Assembly (NCBI GenBank): GCA_022457155.1
Contig: JAJGOT010000750.1
Location: 186,001 to 250,000, forward strand
Source: Cladopsammia gracilis
Taxonomy: Eukaryota; Cnidaria; Anthozoa; Scleractinia; Dendrophylliidae
Direction of reading: 5' to 3'
DNA length: 64,000 bases
Numbering within the stretch: position 1 is the first letter of the stretch; every line of letters starts with the position of its first letter. Both the position numbers and the translations under genes were made by a program. Below are positions 1 to 8,455 of the stretch, piece by piece. The notes under the pieces were generated by a model. That model made no database searches. It worked only from the letters and a program-made list of their open reading frames with translations, and was not told where the DNA came from.

Positions 1-2
1 TC

Positions 3-167
3 AAAGATCTTGAATTTTATCAAGAACAAATTCTCTCCCAAATTCCCCGTGACGAAATCACAAGAAAAAAAGTCAGGGATTTCGTCAAAGCTTCCAAATG
101 GAAAAAAGTCAATGGCAACGACCATGAAATTTTTAATCACATAACAGACCACGACGGCAATGACTGA
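3..167 (+). CDS. C-terminal part of an unrecognised viral protein, cut by the window edge
   Basis: The frame is open from the first bases and stops at 165-167, giving 54 residues rich in Lys, Asp and Glu with no Cys and no membrane segment. The stop region overlaps the ATG of the next gene (160), the same close packing seen elsewhere in this element. The composition and spacing support a real gene, but the family cannot be named from this fragment. Confidence 0.5.
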   Translation, partial: KDLEFYQEQILSQIPRDEITRKKVRDFVKASKWKKVNGNDHEIFNHITDHDGND

Positions 168-399
168 ACACCTGGAGAAGTTCCTCATCGACGATTTTAA
201 ATATTTCTCACTGGCATATGATGACCTTCATCTCAGCAGAAAAAAGTTTCTTAATTGCCATCAAGTTCTTTTCGCCCTGTTGAAGAAGAACGGTTTCAGC
301 CCCAATGAAGATGATTTCAAACTGCTCAAACTTCCATCAAGACGGGAGGAACAAGAAAAAATAATCCAAACCATCTTCAAAAAATGTCATTGGAAATAA
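160..399 (+). CDS. Small charged helical protein, unknown function
   Basis: A 79-residue protein, rich in Lys, Phe, Leu and Glu and predicted by eye to be mostly helical, with no signal peptide or membrane segment. Its ATG overlaps the end of the preceding frame and its stop lies one base before the ATG at 401, so the three left-edge genes look like a tightly packed rightward cluster. I do not recognise the family. It belongs with the accessory genes that lie beyond the integrase in the virus-like element. Confidence 0.5.
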   Translation: MTEHLEKFLIDDFKYFSLAYDDLHLSRKKFLNCHQVLFALLKKNGFSPNEDDFKLLKLPSRREEQEKIIQTIFKKCHWK

Positions 400-400
400 A

Positions 401-712
401 ATGGATCTTGAAAAAGCATTTTCCAATGAAGCGAGTGAAGATGGCGACCATGAAGATTGTTCCACATGCTCAGAGGAAGAAACAAGAAGCGACGATGAAA
501 CCGCTTCGCCTTCAGACGAGGATTTTATTGTTTCTGATTCGGAGATGGCGGAAGAAAGCGAAGCTGAGCCAATCGAAGACGCAATAGAACTCCTTTTTGA
601 GTCATTTGTGAATCTCCAAGAGGAACACAAGATTCTCAAAAATGCACTCCAAAAGCAAAGTGGCCTTCTCTGGGAAATCCACCGGAAATTGCAAGAAAAC
701 AAAGCGAAGTGA
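401..712 (+). CDS. Acidic protein with C-terminal coiled-coil-like segment
   Basis: A 103-residue protein. Residues 1-65 are strongly acidic (runs of Asp, Glu and Ser). Residues 66-100 contain Leu/Ile heptad spacing typical of a short coiled coil and end in Lys-rich sequence. The start is supported by the AAATAAAATG context found at many genes of this element. It follows the 160-399 gene by one base. Function is unknown; an acidic oligomerising accessory protein is all the sequence supports. Confidence 0.55.
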   Translation: MDLEKAFSNEASEDGDHEDCSTCSEEETRSDDETASPSDEDFIVSDSEMAEESEAEPIEDAIELLFESFVNLQEEHKILKNALQKQSGLLWEIHRKLQENKAK

Positions 713-730
713 AGCGAAGTGAAGCGAAGA
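702..730. repeat. Direct GAAGCGAAGT-type repeat at a gene end
   Basis: Ten-base units related to GAAGCGAAGT are repeated about three times across the stop codon of the acidic gene. Similar GCGAAGC or GAGCG/CGCTC strings occur at other gene junctions of the element, at about 2802-2822, 4268-4302 and 10286-10303. Confidence 0.7.
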
Positions 731-850
731 GGTGTTTTGAAATAACAGACTTTGTGAATATTAATGTGAAACATTCATATTCTGACACGCCAACGCAATT
801 GCCCACCTGCCCGGTTATTGACATATGGCGGCCAATCAAAATCGGCATTG

Positions 851-1038
851 TGGCTAACGCGTTAGCCAGTTTTTCGGGGAATCGATTTTGTGGCTAACGC
901 GTTAGCCAGTTTTTCGGGGAATCAATTTTGTGGCTAACGCGTTAGCCAGTTTTTCGGGGAAGAAATGAAAATTTTGTCTAACGCGTTAGACAGTTTTTCA
1001 GGGGGAGAAAATTGGAATTTTGTCTAACGCGTTAGACA
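851..1038. repeat. Five tandem 18-bp perfect palindromes (TAACGCGTTA core)
   Basis: Palindromes lie at 851-868, 891-908, 931-948, 975-992 and 1021-1038. The first three read TGGCTAACGCGTTAGCCA. The last two have TGTC/GACA ends, a compensatory change on both arms that keeps the symmetry. Spacing is 40, 40, 44 and 46 bp. Each is followed by the same AGTTTTTC(A/G)GGG string. The array lies in the non-coding gap between the left accessory genes and the end of the integrase gene. It could be an operator or iteron array, or a set of hairpin-forming elements. Confidence 0.95.
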
Positions 1039-1084
1039 GTTTTTCAGGGGAGAAATTCAATGAATTTCCCCCAGATTTTAACGG

Positions 1085-1158
1085 AATATTTTCCAGAATT
1101 TTTCAGCGGAATATTTTTTCAGTCAAGAAAAAATATTTTCCAGAATTTTTCAGCGGAA
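1085..1158. repeat. Duplicated 27-bp AT-rich unit next to integrase end
   Basis: The unit beginning AATATTTTCCAGAA and ending TTTCAGCGGAA occurs at 1085-1111 and again at 1132-1158. The TTTCAGCGGAA part recurs inside the long inverted repeat near 12.5 kb, linking the two non-coding regions of the element. Confidence 0.8.
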
Positions 1159-1175
1159 CTTAATGATTGACTTTT

Positions 1176-2129
1176 TTAGCCAAGCTTTTCCACATCGCTC
1201 AATGGAACCCAAGAATTAAATTTATCGGGGTAACTTTTCCATTTTACAAGTGCGAGTTTTCGCTTATTATCGCGGCGAATAACCTTTTCAATTCGAAACA
1301 CATCTTGCGTTGTTCTTTGAAGTTCCGCCTCGTAAAATGATCCGGTGATTGATTCTCCCAACAGATCGACTAATTTATACGTTACAGGGTTTGTGTTTAA
1401 TATTTCGTCAATCACAAATATCTCTTCCGACCAGTTCGGCGTGAAACCTTTGTCAAATAATTGCCGTTTAAACTTTGAAATTCGGACTCTGTCGCCAACG
1501 TTGAATTTTGCCGGGGTGCGTTTAGCATAAATCATGTCGCCGAAAAGATTAGCGAAAACCTTTTTCTCATTTTCCTGTTTGCTCGCCTCTGCGGGACTCA
1601 TCCGAATGCTCGAATGAAAACGGTGGTTATATTGCTCCACTAATTTGCCAAGTTTGTCCCAGTATATTGTATTGTTGTTAGCAGAAAACATTTTAAAGAG
1701 TTTCTCCTTGAAAGACCTGTTCCAGCGCTCGACAACAGATGCTTTTTCTTCATTTTCTGTTGTATACAATTTTACCCCATTCTTATTCAGGAGGTCCTTC
1801 ATAGTTCCATTGAAAAATTCAGACCCTTTGTCAGTCCAAAGCATTTTCGGTTTTCGCTTCGTTTTAAATATGTCTTTAAAAGCATCAGCCACTGTTTGAC
1901 CTCGCTTGTCTTTCAGGGGGCGAATCCAACCAAACTTTCAGAAAACATCGATCACCATCAGGAGATATCTGATCCCTTTATTCCACCTCGAAAATTTCCC
2001 CATCTCGACCAGATCAGCCGCCCAGATGTTGTCAATCCCATATGCCATGACTCGTCGTTTTGGAAAGCGCCGCCTGATTGGCCGGTGTAATTCGTTTGCC
2101 AGATTTTGAGCCCACTGGCCTTCACTCAA
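1176..2129 (-). pseudogene. Polinton/adintovirus integrase (rve DDE core plus C-terminal chromodomain), one nonsense lesion
   Basis: Retroviral-type integrase that would insert the viral DNA into host chromosomes. The N-terminal part carries the basic PIRRRFPKRRV stretch and the first catalytic Asp in AADLVEM. The second Asp lies in LWTDKGSEFFN and the Glu in VVERWNRSFKEKL. The last ~45 residues form a chromodomain (FRIEKVIRR, LVKWKSYPDKFNSWVPL), as expected for this family. A TGA at 1938-1940 interrupts the frame between the first and second catalytic Asp, and the frame continues unchanged on both sides. No upstream ATG is obvious and the 5' end overlaps the PLA2 gene stop (2126), so the true start is uncertain; the usual N-terminal zinc region is not visible. 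Confidence 0.9.
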
Positions 2130-2964
2130 AATCTTTTCCCGTTTTTTGGGGCACCCAAACCCAGTTTCTGTTTTGCATCAATCACGTTTCGCGCCAAAGC
2201 ATGACCCCACTGTCTTTCTTTCCAGGGAATCGCGTCTAAAGCGGCAACCATTTTCCTGTCTGCTTCGTTCTTGCATTTGCGCGGATTTGATTGTTTTGCG
2301 CAGACTGAATAATCCACATCATGTTGCATAGCAACTGCGTCTGTTTTTCCCGTGGGTTGCTGCATAATTTCGAGAATTTTTCCCTTTTCATCGAATCGGA
2401 CTTGCTTATCCAATGGGTTCCAGGGGCCGGTATAGTTATGCCCTGGGAGGGTGAAACCTTTCTTTGGTCTTGGCAGTTTCCCAATCAGGGAATGAACATC
2501 CAACCCGCTTCCATCCAAATCTGCTCGATCTGTCTTATATTTTCTGTTTGGTCGGATCGCCGTGGACAGCTCATTCAGCATATCGGAAGAGGTTTTGGCA
2601 AGAAATGGTTTCATCTTGTCCAGGGCAAAATCCAATGCTTTTTTCTGAGTGTTTTTGTTTCGCAATAATTCACTGGCTCCATAACGACCCATTTCAACTG
2701 TCTTTTTTCCCAACCAAGGCAGCGCATGAGCCACGCCAGTCAGCGCAAGTTCACCAATGCCCTCACCTTGTGAGGGCAGATTCAGTTTCCCGTCACCGCT
2801 CCGCGGCTCGCTCCGCTCGCTTTCACAAATCTTGTTTTTTTGATTCCGCAGGAAGCGCAATGGCAAAACCACATTTTTCTTCCATTTTTTGCAGTCATAT
2901 ATCCCGATGGTTTCACGCATTCAGTTTGTTTTTTCTCCTTCACGCAATATGATTTCATTTTCAA
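2126..2964 (-). pseudogene. Virion protein: DUF5679-like zinc ribbon followed by phospholipase A2 domain, frameshifted
   Basis: The N-terminal ~45 residues (frame ending 2782) look like the small DUF5679 zinc ribbon of viruses and Polintons: SYCVKEKKQTE, TAKNGR, then CHCASCG. The second Cys of the usual CxxC is Glu here. The rest (frame 2126-2920) has a parvovirus-VP1-like PLA2: calcium loop NYTGPWNPL, catalytic His-Asp pair in MQHDVDY, and Cys residues in VCAKQSNPRKCKNEAD. The two parts are in different frames, with the shift near 2790. Start at 2964 or 2958 in the GAAAATGAAA context. In parvoviruses such a domain acts on endosomal membranes during entry; the same role here is inference. The start overlaps the protease stop at 2961. 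Confidence 0.8.
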
Positions 2965-3395
2965 TCGAAATATTCTTTTATGAATTTTTCATTTTGTGTC
3001 GTATCAGTCAGACTGAGAGGCTGGAGAATATCATAGAAATCTTTCCCCTGCGACCATTGATGGAGGAAAAACAAGCAATAATACCCACAAATAACGCTGT
3101 CTATGTTTTGATACTGACTGCTGTTCCAAATCACCGGTTTGGAACTTTTGAATTCCTGGGGAAATCCCATTCCAAAAGAGTCAAAATACCACGTGAATTT
3201 CCCAGAGGGAGCGCAACACACCCAGTGAGTTCCTGCATTTTCAAGCGAATCAAGATTGATGATGCCGGGGCTGTGTTCTCAGGGGCCTCACTTCATCCCT
3301 GGCGAAAATTCCTTTGAAATTGGGAATTTTCAGAAAATCAATCCACTGGAGAAGATCGAGGTTGGTCAGGGGTTTGTTCACGAATTTCGGTTTCG
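2961..3395 (-). pseudogene. Adenain-type cysteine protease (maturation protease), frameshifted
   Basis: Adenovirus-protease-like (C5/C48 clan) enzyme expected to process capsid precursors. The N-terminal stretch (NKPLTNLDLL, IPNFKGIFARDE) is typical of Polinton proteases. The catalytic His lies in GTHWVC, the acidic residue in YFDSFG, and the Cys in the ICGYYCLFFL stretch, 35-45 residues later. A stop (TGA, 3279-3281) in the catalytic frame and the change of frame there show a frameshift near 3280. No ATG was found upstream, so the 5' end is approximate. It lies between the PLA2 gene, which it overlaps by 4 bases, and the hydrophobic virion gene. Confidence 0.8.
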
Positions 3396-3401
3396 CTGCG
3401 C

Positions 3402-4247
3402 TCACAAAATCGCCCCGAGAACTGGGATATTGTTGAATGGACTTTTCGATCCCAGCAGAAGTCCCGCTCCTTTTTTTGATTTTTTTCCCATCCCAATTTT
3501 TCGTTCCCAGGTTCCGACGAATGGGGGAGGTGGTTCCAAAGCGGAGTGCAGCGAAGGAGCCCCCAATCTTGGAGCTACTTTTCCTTTTGGTCTGCCAACT
3601 CTTGGCGCGCCTTTTCCTTTTGGGCGCCCAACCCTTGGCGCTCCCTTCCCAAACAAATTTTTTACCATGTCCAGCGCCAGTGGAATTCCAATGGAAGCCA
3701 GTACAGTTCCCAACAATCCGCCTGATTGTTTTGCGGATGGCTTCACCACCAACTGTCCCCCTGATTTCAGGGCAGTCAAAATATCCTGTTTCTGCTTATT
3801 TGTCAACAGATGTTTATTGTCCATCAGTTTTTGAATTTTATCTTGGGGAATGAGAAACCCACCCGTTTGCCCGCTCCCGCTTATCTTTTTCACAACTTGA
3901 TTCGCTCCTTCACTCGCCAAACCAGCCAATGCTGACAACCCAAGTGTCTTTGCCAGGGTGGATGCCAGGGAACGAGCCAGGGGAACAATAGCAGAGAAAA
4001 GATTTCCACCCTGCCGCATCACTTTTCTGATTTGCGTTTTCGATATCTTTATCTCAACTCCCTTTCCCAAAGCTGCAGCTTTGCCGATTCGTTTTATTTG
4101 ATTGGCTGTCAGCATCAGTTCATCATTTCCGCTTGTTTGTTTGCCACCCAATCTCAGGGTGATAGGGCTTTTTGTTCGGAATGCTCTTCCAAGCTTGCTT
4201 TTTTGCCCTTCCGACAGATTTACTTTATATGGGTGATATGTTGTCAT
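3402..4247 (-). CDS. Hydrophobic, basic virion/core-type protein common in Polintons (function unproven)
   Basis: 281 residues from an ATG at 4247 in TTTAAAATG context. Residues 1-75 carry a conserved-looking block (YKVNLSEGQKSKL, ELMLTANQIKRIGKA). The middle is Ala/Leu-rich, with Gly- and Lys-rich stretches. A hydrophobic helix (TVLASIGIPLALDMVKNLFG) is followed by three copies of a KGAPRVGRP-type repeat. Proteins of this build are frequent in cnidarian Polintons and adintoviruses and have been compared with adenovirus minor or core proteins. I treat it as a candidate minor virion protein. The frame is intact. It sits between the protease and the major capsid gene, as expected for a structural protein. 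Confidence 0.6.
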   Translation of the reverse strand: MTTYHPYKVNLSEGQKSKLGRAFRTKSPITLRLGGKQTSGNDELMLTANQIKRIGKAAALGKGVEIKISKTQIRKVMRQGGNLFSAIVPLARSLASTLAKTLGLSALAGLASEGANQVVKKISGSGQTGGFLIPQDKIQKLMDNKHLLTNKQKQDILTALKSGGQLVVKPSAKQSGGLLGTVLASIGIPLALDMVKNLFGKGAPRVGRPKGKGAPRVGRPKGKVAPRLGAPSLHSALEPPPPFVGTWERKIGMGKKSKKGAGLLLGSKSPFNNIPVLGAIL

Positions 4248-4308
4248 TTTAAATGACAACATATGTTTTTCGCTTCGCTCAGCTCGCTGCGCTCGCTCAG
4301 ATCACACT

Positions 4309-5595
4309 TCACACGATAACCAGTTCATTTCCAATTTTATCAATTTTCACCAGTTCTTCATAGAGAACAATGGCATGTACATTGAAGTTTGCAGCTGCAT
4401 CTGCGTTCAATCGATATCTGAATATCAACTGCTTGGGATCTCTTGTTGGTTTTTCAGTTTGATAAGTCAGATCGAAATAAATTAGCGGATAATAAGCCTT
4501 GAAATTGGACAGATTCAGCTGCGTTCCAGTGTTATAATCATTTTTCCTCATTGCATAAGCCATGACATCCTGGAAAATCCTCACTTTGCTTTCACTGTCG
4601 TACTCTGTTTCCGGGTAGAAAACTCCGTTTCCATATTCCAATCGACAGTTCAACAGCGAAGCGGCGTTATCTGCCGCATTCAGCTTGAAAGTGTCCATCA
4701 GATAAGGATTCTCTTCTGCATGGTCATCATTGGGTGGAGCGGTTCTTTTCAGCCAGACAAAAATATGCCTCACATTGTCGATGCTCGCTGAGATCTGGAA
4801 AAATCCTGATGACTGCGAGGGAGCAGATTTTTGATACATTTCCCTTAGATATTTCCATTGCGTTTCTTTCAGGAATGAACTGACAAATTTGTCATACAGA
4901 GAATCTTTGGGAGTCAATCTTGGCACCCAAAGCAAAAATCGATTCACAACAACTCTTCCAGCATCAACGCCGTTTGCCATATGAATCAGCTCCTCATCAT
5001 CTTGAAGAGCTATCTCGAATTGAAGCTGCATAGGCACAAGCATCTTATCTTCCAACTCTTCGAAAAAGGAAAAACGATTCAGGGGAATGATCGTGTTAAT
5101 GTTCTTTGCACCGCCGTTTCCATTGTCTTGAACTGCTTGAGATTGCACCCGCCGAGCTTCAAATCCAAGATTCGTATTAACGGTTGTTGCATCAGTATCC
5201 AAATACCAGAAACTGTTCTTGGCGACTGATCTGCTGAAGTCGTCGGAGTATTCTAGCAAATTCTTTGCGAAACAGACTTTATGCAGATTATCAGTATCAT
5301 AAATAATCGTTCCCGCAGATTTTATCGTCAGGTGTTTAATCAGGGAATGAGCGCCATTGATCACTGTGATCCTGTCAGCTGCTGCATAGCCAGCACCATC
5401 CGCCAGTTTTTGAAGTTGAAACTGCACCTCGAAATACGCATTATACCAATCATAGAATGCGGATCGGTCATTAATCGTGAATTTATAGCCACTTTTTTGT
5501 TGATGTTGCCCACCAGCTGGAGCTCGGATTGTGTCATCCAACTGGAAGCGCACTAATTCATTTCTTTGAAGATATTCATTCGATCGAAAAGCCAT
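4309..5595 (-). CDS. Major capsid protein (hexon-like, double jelly-roll type)
   Basis: 428 residues, intact, starting at ATG 5595 in TATAAAATGG context. It begins MAFRSNEYLQRNELVRFQ and contains the patterns of Polinton major capsid proteins: a conserved SAFYDWYNAYFEV stretch near residue 50, INGAHSLIKHLTIKS near residue 85, LNRFSFFEEL around residue 180, and a C-terminal FKAYYPLIYFDLTYQ block. It would form the trimeric capsomers of the icosahedral shell. The neighbouring penton-like, small basic and protease genes complete the usual morphogenesis module. Identification rests on family pattern recognition; a structure prediction should show two jelly rolls. Confidence 0.85.
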   Translation of the reverse strand: MAFRSNEYLQRNELVRFQLDDTIRAPAGGQHQQKSGYKFTINDRSAFYDWYNAYFEVQFQLQKLADGAGYAAADRITVINGAHSLIKHLTIKSAGTIIYDTDNLHKVCFAKNLLEYSDDFSRSVAKNSFWYLDTDATTVNTNLGFEARRVQSQAVQDNGNGGAKNINTIIPLNRFSFFEELEDKMLVPMQLQFEIALQDDEELIHMANGVDAGRVVVNRFLLWVPRLTPKDSLYDKFVSSFLKETQWKYLREMYQKSAPSQSSGFFQISASIDNVRHIFVWLKRTAPPNDDHAEENPYLMDTFKLNAADNAASLLNCRLEYGNGVFYPETEYDSESKVRIFQDVMAYAMRKNDYNTGTQLNLSNFKAYYPLIYFDLTYQTEKPTRDPKQLIFRYRLNADAAANFNVHAIVLYEELVKIDKIGNELVIV

Positions 5596-5596
5596 T

Positions 5597-6013
5597 TTAT
5601 ATTCTTTTATTTCTTTTTCGGACTCCCTGCCTAGAGATCAGCATGTTCAATATAGCATCAGAACTTTCTCCCTGCGGTCGCTCTCCGGAGGTTGACGCAG
5701 GGGTTGATTGTGGTCGAGCTGGTTGTTTTTTACCTGGTGGTTTTTTGCTCCCAATTCTCATATTTCCCAGTTTTTTCATGATCAAATCACCAGATTTTTC
5801 AACTGCTTTTTTGCCGAGTTTATCCCCAGAGTGAGAAATTCCTGATTCCAATGCTTTTTTCGCAATGGGTTTTGCGAATTTATTGAAGACGACTGATGCG
5901 ACCTTCCTTATTGGTTTGAAAATATTGTCCACAATCAAACCTGTTCCTTTGTGCCGGAAGACAAACCGCCCCAGCTGGGGGTGATAATAACGAGAGAATT
6001 CATAAGGTTTCAT
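5597..6013 (-). CDS. Small basic virion-type protein
   Basis: 138 residues, intact, from ATG 6013 in AAATAAAATGAAA context. The start overlaps the TGA of the penton gene (ATGA), and the TAA stop at 5597-5599 is followed after one base by the capsid ATG. The N-terminus (YYHPQLGRFVFRHKGTGLI) is aromatic and basic. A central amphipathic Lys/Ala helix (PIAKKALESGISHSGDKLG) precedes a Pro/Lys linker and a very basic tail ending RKRNKRI. The composition suggests a DNA-binding or cement protein like adenovirus core or minor proteins, but this is inference. Confidence 0.6.
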   Translation of the reverse strand: MKPYEFSRYYHPQLGRFVFRHKGTGLIVDNIFKPIRKVASVVFNKFAKPIAKKALESGISHSGDKLGKKAVEKSGDLIMKKLGNMRIGSKKPPGKKQPARPQSTPASTSGERPQGESSDAILNMLISRQGVRKRNKRI

Positions 6014-6774
6014 TTTATTTGCTTTTTCAAGATAAGCGAGAACGCCGTATCAGCCCCATTCAAATCCACAATCCGTCTTTTCCCATCAGTGATATAGATT
6101 CGAATGGAACTTATTGTGTTTTTATTCACAGGGCTGAATGTGATTCTCATGGGTTCCAAAGTGAAACTATAGGAGGCCTGCAGAACAGATGTGGAAAAGG
6201 AGAAGATAATATCACTCTCTTCCCCATCCACAAGCGAATCACTTGTGAGATCGCAATGCACGTTCAACATATCAGTATCTTAGCTGAGGTTTGGAACTCT
6301 GGGGCCAATGTTGACTTTGTCTTTCAGAATCTTTTTCTCAAAACCAATGAGATCGTTGAAGTTAGATTTGGTGAAATCAAGTTGATAATTTTCTTCCAGT
6401 GTGATTGTGACTCTGAAGGTTGTGAGAGAGAGCAAGATTGATTCATTCTTTCCTGGGGTGGATCCTGCGAGTGGGCCTGTTGCTTTTCGAATTGCCGCAT
6501 TTATTGTGGAATAATCCCAAACCCCAGCAGGAAAGGTGATATCGGAAAATGTTTTCCCACCATCAGAGCTGAATCTGATCAGCTGATTTTTCAATGCCGC
6601 ATTGATGTTATACCACGTAAAACTCATATTGATAATTCTGTTCAACCCAACAACATATTGGGAATTTGGGTCCAAAACAATGGGCCGATTGAATTTTGTT
6701 GTGAAATTTTCTGGTTTGTTTCCCCCAGTCTTGACGGAAAAGGATGACAGGACAATTTCTCTTTCGATTTCCAT
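6010..6774 (-). pseudogene. Penton-like minor capsid protein (single jelly-roll), one nonsense lesion
   Basis: About 254 codons from ATG 6774 (CTTAAAATGG). The N-terminal part reads MEIEREIVLSSFSVKTGG and contains the FTTKFNRPIVLD and YVVGLNRI strings typical of Polinton minor capsid proteins that plug the five-fold vertices. A TAA at 6280-6282 breaks the frame around residue 165. The remaining C-terminal beta-rich part (6010-6270) continues in the same frame. The stop of the PPxY gene upstream (6776-6778) and this ATG are fused as TAAAATG. The partner in the capsid would be the major capsid protein at 4309-5595. Confidence 0.8.
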
Positions 6775-6775
6775 T

Positions 6776-7754
6776 TTAAGGCTTGAAATAGTTTTTAAAG
6801 AGCTTCTCATGCTGGGAACGATTGATGACCCCCTCTTTCAGGAGAAGATCGAGAATTGACACCCCGGTATTTCTGATGTCAACGTTTGTATTCCCAGCAA
6901 GAATGGAGCCAACGATGACTTCAAGTTTCTGGAGAAGATCTTTGGGGTTGGAGAAAAAACGGATGGATCCACCTTTTTTTCTTCTTCTCAGTCCCGAACC
7001 CATCTGTGTCGCTTTCGTTTTATAATGCTTTATGTATTCATTCAGAGCTTTGAATGAACGATCTATCCTTTGATGTTGCCAATTCTTTTGCTCTTCCGTT
7101 ATTTCCCCTTTCTGCCATTTTTTGGTCCAAGATGATTTATAACCTTTCAACTGATTTCTTCTGAAGTTTGCAATGGTCACAAGATCATTGAGATATTTGA
7201 TTTTCTTCGCTGATGAAACATTTGGTTCACTGAGAGTTTTCTCCGCAGTATCATAATTCGTGAGGTCCAAGCTATCCAATATCTGATTGGCTTCATCTCC
7301 TTTTTTCTCTTCCTCTTCCTCTTCATCGCCCGGTTCCAAAGCATAATCAGGGGATTCATCTTCATATTCAGGTGGATCTTCCCCTATCTCTTTCGCAACT
7401 TCTTCATATGTTGGAGGAGCTGGTGAAATTTGTTTCTTTGTTTGAGATGGAACGGCCTCATCAAACAAACCGCCCACATCCATATCTTCAAATGGGTCGA
7501 CTTCGGGGAGATAATCAATTTCTGCTGGTGCCCCCACTTTCAAGGCCTTCGTCTTTTTCCGGGTAAGTGGCCCCAAATTCGACGCAATCACCTCATCCAG
7601 TTTCGATGTGATGGGTTTGAATGTTTTTTTCAAGTCCGATTTGACTTGTCTCTTCACCCAACTTTTTTTGGGTTATTGCATTGTGAACAAAGTTGATTTT
7701 TTTGCCCAAAGCAGATTTGCTTTTGGCCATTTCTTGCCATTTCAATAAACTCAT
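6776..7754 (-). pseudogene. PPxY-containing acidic virion-type protein, frameshifted in an A7 run
   Basis: The start at ATG 7754 (TATAAAATGAG) opens a basic N-terminus (MSLLKWQEMAKSKSALGKK). The frame changes at a seven-base homopolymer, 7663-7669, and the remaining 290 residues run to 6776. That part contains two PPxY motifs (PPTY at 7407-7418, PPEY at 7364-7375), a poly-Glu tract, a GSGLRRRKKGG basic stretch and a C-terminal helical domain ending LFKNYFKP. PPxY motifs recruit NEDD4-type WW-domain ubiquitin ligases; adenovirus pVI carries one. I infer a membrane-traffic or minor capsid role. The run may be a mutation, an assembly error or, less likely, a programmed slip site. Confidence 0.65.
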
Positions 7755-7820
7755 TTTATATCCCAGAAACACAAATTTGGGATGAAGAACAAGATGTAGA
7801 ACATAATGTTCATCAATAAA

Positions 7821-8454
7821 ATGAAGATCCCAAATTATGATTGCCATGATCCAATCACAAATTTCAAACAACTTCACCCGTTCATGCCGGATCGAACTTT
7901 CAGAATGTTTAACTGTGGCCCTTCAGGATCGGGGAAAACAAATGTTCTCCTGGATATGATTTTCCGCCTGCTCTTCTACGATAAAATTTTCCTCTATGCG
8001 AAAAATCTTGACCAAACCAAATATCAGCATCTGCTGAAAACGTTTCGCCCAATCAGCAAAGAAGCTGGGTATGACGTCGTGGAAGCATCCCCGGATGAAA
8101 TCATCCCAGTTTCTGAATTGACAGGGGAGAATCAAAAACTGGTTGTTTTCGATGATTTTGTTTCCGAAAAGAATCAAAAGCCATTGATTGATTATTTCAT
8201 TCAGGGCAGACACCGCAATTGCTCTGTGATTTATCTTTCGCAAAGTTATTTCGGAACACCAAAAGATATCCGCCTGAATTGTTTCGCATTTTTGCATCTT
8301 CGAATTCCCCAGCAACAAAGAAATTGCGGCGATCTGCAGGGAAAACAATGTCAGCAAAGAAGATTATCGGAAAGCAACGGCGCAGCCCTTCTCTTCCCTG
8401 TATGTGGATAAGCCAAGGAAATTCATTGCCAAAAACTTTGATGAAAGCATTTAA
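7821..8454 (+). pseudogene. A32/FtsK-type DNA-packaging ATPase, C-terminal frameshift
   Basis: Genome-packaging motor of the HerA/FtsK superfamily. The start at 7821 (AATAAAATGAAG) is preferred over 7806 because it carries the element's start signature. Walker A is GPSGSGKT at about residues 36-43. Walker B is KLVVFDDF at about 112-119, followed by a QGRHRNCSVIYLSQSYF sensor region. The frame is lost at a T5 run (8289-8293). The last ~50 codons continue in another frame to a TAA at 8452-8454, whose last bases are part of the next gene's TTTAAAATGAG start context. It stands head to head with the PPxY gene and begins the rightward late cluster. Confidence 0.85.
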
Positions 8455-8455
8455 A

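Noticed and set aside
851..1038. Regular 40-bp repeats resembling a CRISPR array
   Set aside because: The repeated unit and the intervals are both nearly constant, so there are no unique spacers, and no cas genes are present.
851..1038. Palindromes followed by T5 as bacterial-type terminators
   Set aside because: The setting is an animal genome and a nuclear virus-like element. The T run is interrupted by C and the same string follows every copy.
2464..2952. Plus-strand frame of 162 codons
   Set aside because: It is the antisense shadow of the PLA2 gene, with no domain and typical low-complexity codon use.
3256..3834. Plus-strand frames opposite the virion/core-type gene
   Set aside because: They mirror the tandem KGAPRVGRP coding repeat and show no family signature.
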